The notes beneath the pieces are model-generated. The model worked only from the letters and a program-made list of their open reading frames with translations. It was not told the origin of the DNA and did not search any database. A stretch of DNA of 64,000 nt from Variovorax guangxiensis (GTDB lineage: Bacteria > Pseudomonadota > Gammaproteobacteria > Burkholderiales > Burkholderiaceae_C). The position numbers and the translations under genes were made by a program. Every line of letters begins with the position of its first letter. Position 1 is the first letter of the stretch. The stretch is from positions 248,001 to 312,000 of the forward strand of contig NZ_RXFT01000002.1 of assembly GCF_003952165.1 (NCBI RefSeq), given 5' to 3'. Shown here in pieces: positions 19,394-26,592 of the stretch.

Positions 19394-19484
19394 CCCCCAG
19401 GCTTCGCGCACTTCGTGTCGCTTCTCCTCCCCCCTTGCAGGGGGCAACACCGACGGCCCGGCAAAGCCGGTTCCGTGGTGTTTC
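19394..19484. repeat. Intergenic repeat element of Comamonadaceae type
   Basis: A block starting right after the SPFH stop carries 'CGCGCACTTCGTGTCGCTTC', then a hairpin CCCCCT-TGC-AGGGGG and a second hairpin CCGGC-AAA-GCCGG. I recall near-identical intergenic sequences as multi-copy in Variovorax and Acidovorax genomes; only one copy is seen in this window and no search was run. No T-run follows, so it need not terminate transcription. Confidence 0.6.
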
Positions 19485-19529
19485 CCGCAACTGCATCCGT
19501 GGTTACAGCCGTCGATCTCCTGAGCCGCC

Positions 19530-21011
19530 ATGGCTGAGGAAACCGGCAACCAACGCTACTACCGAGCGCCCTGCCCCGGGTGCGGCGCGCCGGTCGAATT
19601 CCGCTCGGCGCAATCGACGCACGCGGTCTGCCCCTACTGCCAGAGCACCGTCGTGCGCCAGGGCGACACGCTCGCGCGCACCGGCAAGATGGCGGAGCTG
19701 TTCGACGACTTCAGCCCGCTGCAGCTGTTCGCCGCCGGCCGCATCCAGGACAAGCCCTTCACGCTGATCGGCCGGCTGCAGTACACCTACCCCGGCGGGC
19801 GCTGGACCGAATGGATCGCGGCGCTCGACGGCGACCGCACCGGCATCCTCAGCGAGGACAACGGGGCCTACGTCTTCGCGCTGCCCTTCGATCTGCAGCG
19901 CACCGCGCCTGCGCCGGTCGACCTGCGCGTTGGCGCCACCAGCGCCTTCGCGGGCCAGAGCTACACCGTCACCTCGAACGAGCAGGTGGCGCTGACCTCG
20001 GCGCAGGGCGAACTGCCGCACCTGCCCGAGCTCGGCCGACCGTTCGCGATGGTCGAGTTGCGCAACGACCGCGGGCTGGTGCTCAGCATCGACTACGGCA
20101 CGGCCAGGCCCAGCGCCTACCTCGGCCGCTCGGTGCAGCTCGAGGACCTGCAGCTCACCGGCCTGCGCGCCGAATCCGCCAAGGACGAAAAAGGCCGCAG
20201 CTTCAACTGCCCCAACTGCGGCTCGCCCGTCACCGTCAACCTGGCGGACAGCAAGAGCATCACCTGCGGCTCGTGCAACAGCATCATCGACCTGTCGCAA
20301 GGCATCGGCGGCGAGCTCAAGCACGCCACGCAGGACGAGCCCGTGCGCCCGCTCATCGCGCTGGGCAGCATGGGCCAGCTGCAGGGCGCGCAGTGGCAGG
20401 TGGTTGGCTTCCAGCACCGCATGGGCAGCGAGCCCGGCGACGACGAGCACTTCGGCTGGGACGAGTACCTGCTCTACAACAAGAAGCGCGGATTCAGCTT
20501 CCTGGTGGACGCCGAGGACGGCTGGAGCATGGTCAAGCCGACCACCGGCGCGCCGGTGATGGCCGAGAACGGCAGCAGCGCCACCTATCTCGGCAAGCGC
20601 TACCAGCAGCAGTACGCCTACAACGCCGAGACCACCTACGTCGCGGGCGAGTTCTACTGGCAGGTCGAGCGCGGCCAGAAGACCTTCAACCGCGACTTCG
20701 CCAACGGCGGCGCGCTGCTGTCGATGGAGCGCTCGACCAATGAGCTGACGTGGTCCTCGGGCAGCAAGATCGACAGCGGCGCGGTCGCCACTGCCTTCAA
20801 GCTCGACGCGCGCAAGGACATGTTCAAGCGGGCCGACGCGCTGCCCGTGAGCGCCGCCTCGGGGCTGGGCTGCGGCACCATCATCCTCATCATCGTCGTG
20901 ATCATCATCCTGCTGATCATCCTGAGCACCTGCTCCAGCAGCGGCGGCTCGGGCTACCGCAGCTCGGGCGGCTCCTACGGCGGCTATTCGAGTGGCGGCG
21001 GCCACAAATGA
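19530..21011 (+). CDS. Zinc-ribbon, DUF4178 membrane protein
   Basis: 493 residues. Two zinc ribbons are visible: Cys15-Cys18/Cys34-Cys37 and a second set near residues 229-252 (CPNCG...CGSC). Each is followed by a beta-rich module of the DUF4178 type (GRLQYTYPGGRWTEW; 'GFQHRMGSEPGDDEHFGWDEYLLYNKKRGF'). Near the C-terminus is one strongly hydrophobic helix (GTIILIIVVIIILLIIL) and a Ser/Gly/Tyr-rich tail, so it is probably tail-anchored. The family's function is unknown; it often neighbours DUF350 and polyamine enzymes (from memory). Next gene begins 51 bases on. Confidence 0.82.
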   Translation: MAEETGNQRYYRAPCPGCGAPVEFRSAQSTHAVCPYCQSTVVRQGDTLARTGKMAELFDDFSPLQLFAAGRIQDKPFTLIGRLQYTYPGGRWTEWIAALDGDRTGILSEDNGAYVFALPFDLQRTAPAPVDLRVGATSAFAGQSYTVTSNEQVALTSAQGELPHLPELGRPFAMVELRNDRGLVLSIDYGTARPSAYLGRSVQLEDLQLTGLRAESAKDEKGRSFNCPNCGSPVTVNLADSKSITCGSCNSIIDLSQGIGGELKHATQDEPVRPLIALGSMGQLQGAQWQVVGFQHRMGSEPGDDEHFGWDEYLLYNKKRGFSFLVDAEDGWSMVKPTTGAPVMAENGSSATYLGKRYQQQYAYNAETTYVAGEFYWQVERGQKTFNRDFANGGALLSMERSTNELTWSSGSKIDSGAVATAFKLDARKDMFKRADALPVSAASGLGCGTIILIIVVIIILLIILSTCSSSGGSGYRSSGGSYGGYSSGGGHK

Positions 21012-21062
21012 CGGCGAAGATGCACGCGATGTCTCTCATCATTACTACGACTGGAGGTCCCC

Positions 21063-21281
21063 ATGGGATTTGAATGGCTGAAACCGGGCGTGGTCCTCGG
21101 ATCGCTCGTGTACGCGCTGATCGGCGTCGTGATCTTCTGGCTGTGCTTCCTGATCATCGACAAGATCACGCCCTACGACCTGTGGGGCGAGATCGTCGAG
21201 AAGCAGAACGTGGCGCTCGGGCTGGTGGTTGCCGCGATGAGCCTCGGCATCAGCATCATCGTCGCAGCAGCAATACATTGA
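21063..21281 (+). CDS. DUF350 (YjfL/UPF0719-like) membrane protein
   Basis: 72 residues with two hydrophobic helices (about 10-32 and 50-70) separated by a short polar loop DKITPYDLWGEIVEKQN, the DUF350 pattern. It starts with ATG behind GGAGG and ends by overlapping the next start (TTGA). E. coli YjfL, a two-domain relative, lies in an operon with a PspA-like protein and a glutathionylspermidine-synthase-like enzyme. Exact role unknown; inner membrane by inference. Confidence 0.82.
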   Translation: MGFEWLKPGVVLGSLVYALIGVVIFWLCFLIIDKITPYDLWGEIVEKQNVALGLVVAAMSLGISIIVAAAIH

Positions 21282-22834
21282 ACGACGCGGCCCTGCCCGC
21301 GCACGGCCCGGAAGCGCGGGGGCCGCAGCCCGTGGAGATCGCGCTGCTCGCCAGCGTGTTCGTGGTCGCCGCCTGCGGGCTGGTCTACGAGCTCACCGCG
21401 GCCGCGCTCAGCTCCTACCTGCTGGGCGACTCGGTGCTGCAGTTCAGCACCATTATCGGCACCTACCTGTTCGCGATGGGCGTGGGCTCGTGGCTCTCGC
21501 GCTACTTCGAGCGGCAGCTGCCGGCGCACTTCCTGCGCATCGAACTGCTGGTGGCGCTGATCGGCGGCGCGCTGCCGGCGATCCTGTTCCTGGCCAACGC
21601 CTACGTGCCCGGCGCCTTCAGGCTGCTGCTGTACGGCCTGGTGATGGTGGTGGGCACGCTGGTGGGGCTCGAGATCCCCCTGGTGATGCGCATCCTCAAG
21701 CGCAACATCGTGCTCAAGAACCTGGTGTCGCAGGTTCTCACCTTCGACTACCTCGGTGCGCTGGCGGTGTCGGTGGCCTTCCCGCTGATCCTGGTGCCGC
21801 AGCTCGGAATGATCCGCACCGGCCTGCTGTTCGGCTTCATGAACGCGGCGGTGGCGGTGTGGGCGCTGTGGCTGTTCCGCCATGAACTGCGCCGGGTTGG
21901 CGCGCACGCCGTCGCCTGCTTTCTCGCGCTGGCCGCGCTGGTGGGCGCATTCGCCGGCGCCAACCACATCACCACGCTGGCCGAGGACAAGTTCTACCAG
22001 GACCGCATCGTCTTCAGCGCCACCTCGCCCTACCAGCGCATCGTGGTCACGCGCGGGCTGCTGGGGCACCGGCTCTTTCTCAACGGCAACCTGCAGTTCG
22101 CCGAGCGCGACGAATACCGCTACCACGAGGCGCTGGTGCATCCGGTGATGGCCGCCCAGGGCGCGCCGAAGAAGGTCGCGGTGCTCGGCGGCGGCGACGG
22201 CATGGCGGTGCGCGAGATCCTCAAGTACCCCTCGGTCGAGTCGGTCACGCTGGTCGAGCTCGATCCGAACATGACCAGGCTCTTCACCGAGCACGAGACG
22301 CTGGCCGCGCTCAACGGGCATTCGCTGTCTTCGCCGAAGGTGAAGATCGTCAACACCGATGCCTTCCAGTGGCTGCAGCAGCCGGGCGACATGTTCGACG
22401 TGATCGTGGTGGACTTTCCCGATCCCACGAACTTCGCCATCGGCAAGCTCTACACCAACAGCTTCTACGCGCTGCTCGAGAAGCGCCTGTCGGCCAGCGG
22501 TTACGCGGTGATCCAGACCACCTCGCCGCTGGTGGCGCGCAAGAGCTACTGGACCGTGGCGACCACCATCGAATCGGTGGGCCTGCGCGCCACGCCGTAT
22601 CACGCGCATGTGCCCAGCTTCGGCGAATGGGGCTACATCATCGCCAGCCGCAGGCCGTACCGCATGCCCGATGCGCTGCCGCCAGGTCTGCGCTTTCTTT
22701 CGCCGACCACCCTGCCGCTGATGTTCGACTTTCCGCTCGACATGGCGCGTGTGCCGGCGGAAGTGAACCGGCTGTCGAACCAGATCCTGGTCACCACTTA
22801 CGAGCAAGAGTGGGGCAAGGTCATGGCTCACTAG
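21278..22834 (+). CDS. Membrane-embedded spermidine synthase-like aminopropyltransferase
   Basis: 518 residues. The N-terminal half is a bundle of about seven hydrophobic segments (residues ~15-230), the C-terminal half a spermidine-synthase fold with the AdoMet-type loop LGGGDG (303-308), 'VELDPNMTRL' and 'VVDFPDPTN', which contains the acidic motif expected in the active site. This is the multi-spanning SpeE-like class; it may transfer aminopropyl groups from decarboxylated AdoMet to polyamines or other amines. The TTG at 21278 overlaps the DUF350 stop. Product identity is unproven. Confidence 0.85.
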   Translation: MNDAALPAHGPEARGPQPVEIALLASVFVVAACGLVYELTAAALSSYLLGDSVLQFSTIIGTYLFAMGVGSWLSRYFERQLPAHFLRIELLVALIGGALPAILFLANAYVPGAFRLLLYGLVMVVGTLVGLEIPLVMRILKRNIVLKNLVSQVLTFDYLGALAVSVAFPLILVPQLGMIRTGLLFGFMNAAVAVWALWLFRHELRRVGAHAVACFLALAALVGAFAGANHITTLAEDKFYQDRIVFSATSPYQRIVVTRGLLGHRLFLNGNLQFAERDEYRYHEALVHPVMAAQGAPKKVAVLGGGDGMAVREILKYPSVESVTLVELDPNMTRLFTEHETLAALNGHSLSSPKVKIVNTDAFQWLQQPGDMFDVIVVDFPDPTNFAIGKLYTNSFYALLEKRLSASGYAVIQTTSPLVARKSYWTVATTIESVGLRATPYHAHVPSFGEWGYIIASRRPYRMPDALPPGLRFLSPTTLPLMFDFPLDMARVPAEVNRLSNQILVTTYEQEWGKVMAH

Positions 22835-22841
22835 CCCCGTC

Positions 22842-24491
22842 ATGCAAAGGCGCGAATTCCTCGGCGTGGCGGCGGGCGCGGCGGGTGCTCTGGCGCTCGC
22901 AGGCTGCGAGGCGCCTCCTCCGCCCATCGAAGGGGGCTTCACCGGCATCGATGTCATGCGCGGCCATGCGATGCGCGACGGCGCCCTGAAGCGCGTCGCG
23001 CCTGCCACGGTGAAGCGCACGCGCGTGGTCATCGCCGGCGGCGGCGTGGCGGGTCTTGCGGCGGCCCGCGCGCTGCGGCTTGCGGGCATCGACGACTTCG
23101 CGCTGCTCGAGCTGGAAGACACCGCCGGCGGCAACGCGCGCGGCGGCATCGTCAGCGGCATCGCCTGCCCGCTGGGTGCGCATTACCTGCCGGTGCCGGG
23201 TGACGATGCGCGCGAGGTGCAGGATCTGCTGGAGGAGCTCGGCCTGCGCCGCCGCGTGGCGGGTCGCTGGGAGTACGACGAAGTCACGCTCTGCCACAGC
23301 CCGCAGGAGCGCCTGTTCCTTCACGGCGAGTGGCAGGACGGCCTGCTGCCCATGCACGGCGTGAACGACGCGACGCTCGCGCAGTACCGCAAGTTCGCCC
23401 AACGCATCGACGCGCTGCAGCATGCCGCGCACTTCGCGATTCCGACGCTCAAGGTCGCCATCACGCCCGAGCTGCTGGCGCTCGATGCCATCAGCTTCCA
23501 GAGCTGGCTCGACAGCGAAGGCTTCAGCGATGCGCAGCTGCGCTGGTACCTCGACTACTGCTGCCGCGACGACTACGGCGCCGGCATCGGGCAGGTGTCG
23601 GCCTGGGCCGGCATCCATTACTTCGCGAGCCGGCACGGCTTCCACGCGCCCGGCGATCCGACGGGCAGCGTCAACGATTCGAGCCCCGAGCGCGACGGCA
23701 TCCTGACCTGGCCCGAGGGCAACGGCTGGCTCACGAAGCAGCTCGCCAGGCCGCTCGGCGAGCGGCTGCGCACTGGCAGCGTCGTCACGCGCATCGCCGA
23801 AGTGCGCGACGGCGTCGAGGTCGATGCGTGGGATGCCGCATCGAAATCCATGGTGCGCTGGCAGGCCGAACACTGCATCGTCGCGCTGCCCGTGTTCATC
23901 GCCGCACGCGTGGTCGAGAACCCGCCCGAGGTGCTGAAGAACGCCGCCGCGCACGTGCGCTACGCCCCCTGGCTGGTGGCCAACATCCACCTGCGCGGCC
24001 CGCTGGCCGACCGGCCCGGCGCCGCGCCGAGCTGGGACAACGTGATCTACGGCACCAGGGGCCTGGGCTACGTTGACGCGCGCCACCAGGCGCTGGACCC
24101 CACGCCGCGCGGTACCGTGCTGAGCTGGTACCGCCCGCTGGGCCCGAGCGCCTACGACGCCGACGACGGCCGCAAGCTGCTGCTGGAGCGCCCCTGGACG
24201 GGCTGGCGCGACGACTTGCTCGCCGAACTGTCGGTGCCGCACCCCGACCTGCCTTCGCTGGTTTCGCGCATCGAAATCACCCGCTACGGGCACGCCATGT
24301 CCATCCCCAGGCCCGGCCTGCTGGCGCAGATAGGCCCGCAGCGCAGCGCGCCCGACGCCGGGCATCGCGGCAGCGTGGTGGCGGGCCGGCTGTCGTTCGC
24401 GCACGCGGACTGGTCGGGCTATTCGATCTTCGAAGAGGCGTTCACGCGCGGGCACGTTGCCGGAACGGACGCGGCGGCGGCAGCAGCATGA
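22842..24491 (+). CDS. Tat-exported lipoprotein, FAD-dependent amine oxidase-like
   Basis: 549 residues. The N-terminus MQRREFLG is a twin-arginine signal, followed by a lipobox LAGC (Cys22), so the protein should be exported folded with FAD and lipid-anchored. The Rossmann motif VIAGGGVAGLAAARAL (63-78) and 'LLELEDTAGGNARGG' fit flavin-containing amine oxidases/NAD(P)-binding oxidoreductases; a C-terminal 'HADWSGYSIFEEAFTRG' resembles their FAD-binding end. Only 7 bases from the spermidine synthase-like gene, so polyamine oxidation is a natural but unproven idea. Confidence 0.82.
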   Translation: MQRREFLGVAAGAAGALALAGCEAPPPPIEGGFTGIDVMRGHAMRDGALKRVAPATVKRTRVVIAGGGVAGLAAARALRLAGIDDFALLELEDTAGGNARGGIVSGIACPLGAHYLPVPGDDAREVQDLLEELGLRRRVAGRWEYDEVTLCHSPQERLFLHGEWQDGLLPMHGVNDATLAQYRKFAQRIDALQHAAHFAIPTLKVAITPELLALDAISFQSWLDSEGFSDAQLRWYLDYCCRDDYGAGIGQVSAWAGIHYFASRHGFHAPGDPTGSVNDSSPERDGILTWPEGNGWLTKQLARPLGERLRTGSVVTRIAEVRDGVEVDAWDAASKSMVRWQAEHCIVALPVFIAARVVENPPEVLKNAAAHVRYAPWLVANIHLRGPLADRPGAAPSWDNVIYGTRGLGYVDARHQALDPTPRGTVLSWYRPLGPSAYDADDGRKLLLERPWTGWRDDLLAELSVPHPDLPSLVSRIEITRYGHAMSIPRPGLLAQIGPQRSAPDAGHRGSVVAGRLSFAHADWSGYSIFEEAFTRGHVAGTDAAAAAA

Positions 24492-25621
24492 AGACGCTGG
24501 TGCTCGGCGGCTACGGCAACTTCGGCGCGCGCATCTGCCGCGCGCTGGCCGGCAGCCCCGGCATCGAGTTGATCGTGGCGGGGCGCGATGCGCAGCGCGC
24601 GTCGGCCTTCGCGTCCTCGCTGGGCGGCACCGCGAGCGGCGTGCGCATCGACGTGCAGGCGGCCGATCTCGCCCGCACCCTGCGCGGCCTCGGCGTGGAA
24701 CTGGTGATCCACACCGCCGGGCCCTTCCAGAACCAGGACTACTGCGTGCCGCAGGCCGTCGTTGCCGCGGGCGCGCACTACATCGACCTGGCCGACGGAC
24801 GCCGCTTCGTGTGCGACTTTCCTGCCGCTTTGGACGCGGACTTCCGCACCGCCGGCCGCACCGCGGTGAGCGGCGCCAGCACCGTGCCCGCACTGTCGTC
24901 CGCCGTGATCGACCATCTCGCGGACGGCTGGCAGGGCATCCGGAGCATCGACATCTGCATCGCTCCCGCGCAGGGTGCGCCGCGCGGCGAGGCCACTCTG
25001 GCTGGCGTGCTCGCGTACTGCGGTGAGCCGATCCGCGTCTGGCAGGGCGGCCGCTGGATCGAGCTGCCTGGCTGGGCCGATCCGGTGAAGGTGGAGTTCG
25101 CGCGCATGAAGCCGCGCCGTGGTGCGCTCTGCGACATTCCCGACCTGGAGCTCCTTCCGGCGCGCTACGCGGGCGTGCAGTCGGTGATGTTCCGCGCCGC
25201 GCTCGAGGTCGGGTTGACGCAGCGCGCCTTCGCCTTCCTGGCCTTCATGCATCGCGCGGGCCTGCTGCCGGCGCCGCAGAAGCTCGCGCCGCTGCTGCAT
25301 GCCACCGGCGGCGTTTTCGACGCCCTGGGCACGGCGCTGGGGGGGATGGTCGTGCGCGTGGAAGGCACCGATGCGCAGGGCCGGCCGGCGCGGCGCGCGT
25401 GGCACATCGCGGCCGACGACAACCATGGGCCTGAGATTCCCTGCATGGCCGCCATCCTGCTGGCGCGCCGGCTCGCGAATGGCGATCCGACGCTGCCAGT
25501 GGGTGCGCATGCCTGCACGGGGTTGCTCGGCCTGTCCGAATTCGGGCCAGAGTTCGCACGCTGGGGCATGGTGACCGACGTGGTCGACGAAGAAAGAAGC
25601 GAAAGCCCCGTCACCAGATGA
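24488..25621 (+). CDS. Saccharopine dehydrogenase-like NAD(P)-binding protein
   Basis: 377 residues starting MKTLVLGGYGNFGARICRAL, a Rossmann fold of the saccharopine dehydrogenase NADP-binding type. Further on are 'HTAGPFQNQDYCVPQAVVAAGAHYIDLADG' features of the bacterial trans-acting enoyl reductase-like branch. Probably a cytoplasmic reductase with unknown substrate. It overlaps the amine oxidase gene and the DoxX-like gene by 4 bases on each side (ATGA), placing it firmly in the operon. Confidence 0.8.
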   Translation: MKTLVLGGYGNFGARICRALAGSPGIELIVAGRDAQRASAFASSLGGTASGVRIDVQAADLARTLRGLGVELVIHTAGPFQNQDYCVPQAVVAAGAHYIDLADGRRFVCDFPAALDADFRTAGRTAVSGASTVPALSSAVIDHLADGWQGIRSIDICIAPAQGAPRGEATLAGVLAYCGEPIRVWQGGRWIELPGWADPVKVEFARMKPRRGALCDIPDLELLPARYAGVQSVMFRAALEVGLTQRAFAFLAFMHRAGLLPAPQKLAPLLHATGGVFDALGTALGGMVVRVEGTDAQGRPARRAWHIAADDNHGPEIPCMAAILLARRLANGDPTLPVGAHACTGLLGLSEFGPEFARWGMVTDVVDEERSESPVTR

Positions 25622-25998
25622 ACCGTTCTGCCGACGAGACCGACAGCCTGCTGCGCTACAGCCTTGTCGCCGTGTGGCTGCTCACCGCCGTGGCCAGCCT
25701 CTTCGAACTGAATGGCCAGAGCCGTGCGGTACTGGCCGCTGCGGGTATCGCGTCGCCGCAATGGCTGGTGCAGGGGCTGATCGCCGGCGGCGCGCTGGCC
25801 GATCTCGCGGTCGGCATCGCGCTGTGGCGATGGCCCGGCCGCACCAGCTATGCGGCGGCGCTGGGCCTGATGCTCGTCATGACCCTGGTGGCGACCGTGC
25901 TGCAGCCGGGCCTGTGGCTGCATCCGCTCGGCCCGCTGCTCAAGAACATCCCCATTGCCGCCCTGCTCTGGCACCTGTACCGGCGCGCCGCACCATGA
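25618..25998 (+). CDS. DoxX-like small membrane protein
   Basis: 126 residues with four hydrophobic helices, resembling the DoxX-like (DoxX_3) family. Begins with ATG overlapping the previous stop. Members accompany oxidoreductases and are thought to aid redox or membrane processes; specific role unknown. DUF2269 gene starts 1 base after its stop codon. Confidence 0.75.
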   Translation: MNRSADETDSLLRYSLVAVWLLTAVASLFELNGQSRAVLAAAGIASPQWLVQGLIAGGALADLAVGIALWRWPGRTSYAAALGLMLVMTLVATVLQPGLWLHPLGPLLKNIPIAALLWHLYRRAAP

Positions 25999-25999
25999 C

Positions 26000-26470
26000 A
26001 TGAACACCTACCTCGTCCTCAAGTGGCTGCACATCGTCTCCAGCGTGCTGATGGTCGGCACGGGGCTGGGCTCGGCCTTCTACATGTTCTTCGCCAACCG
26101 CAGCGGCATCGTGCCCGCGCAGGCGGTGGTCAGCCGGCTGGTGGTGCGCGCCGACTGGTGGTTCACCACGCCCACCGTCATCCTCCAGCCGGCCACCGGC
26201 TTCGCGCTGGCGCACATGGCGGGCTGGCCGTTGTCCACGCCGTGGCTCGCGGTCTCGCTGGCGCTGTTCGTCTTCGCGGGGGCCTGCTGGCTGCCGGTGG
26301 TGTGGCTGCAGATCCGCATGGCGGCGATCGCGGCGCAGGCGCATCGCGATGCGGCGCCGCTGCCGCCGCTCTATGCGCGCTACCAGCGCTGGTGGGAGTT
26401 GCTGGGCTACCCGGCCTTCGCGGCCATGGTGGTCGTGTTCTACCTGATGGTGAACAAGCCCCAGTTATGA
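26000..26470 (+). CDS. DUF2269 integral membrane protein
   Basis: 156 residues, four membrane helices. The opening LKWLHIVSSVLMVGTGLGSAFYMF and the middle 'WWFTTPTVILQPATGFALA' are typical of DUF2269. The conserved His near the first helix and the Trp-rich loop suggest a heme- or quinone-linked relative of CopD-like proteins, but this is speculation. Start at 26000 just after the DoxX-like stop. Last gene of the run that began at 18344. Confidence 0.78.
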   Translation: MNTYLVLKWLHIVSSVLMVGTGLGSAFYMFFANRSGIVPAQAVVSRLVVRADWWFTTPTVILQPATGFALAHMAGWPLSTPWLAVSLALFVFAGACWLPVVWLQIRMAAIAAQAHRDAAPLPPLYARYQRWWELLGYPAFAAMVVVFYLMVNKPQL

Positions 26471-26482
26471 ATCGTTGAATGC

Positions 26483-26510
26483 GGCCCGGCGCGGGCCTGT
26501 GCGGTTTTCA
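26483..26510 (+). terminator. Weak candidate terminator after the DUF2269 gene
   Basis: GGCCC-GGCGC-GGGCC (26483-26497) can form a short stem, followed by TGTGCGGTTTT. It lies 12 bases past the DUF2269 stop and before the macroglobulin gene. The tail is poor, so this is only a candidate. Confidence 0.25.
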
Positions 26511-26592
26511 CCAAGACTTCACACACAGCGCGATTGCTTCACAGATGGCTCGCAGACTCGCGGGCGCCAACAAAAACACAGTGGGAGCCTCC

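Noticed and set aside
21012..21062. Possible gene gap before the DUF350 gene
   Set aside because: Only 51 bases with a GGAGG ribosome site; nothing else supported.
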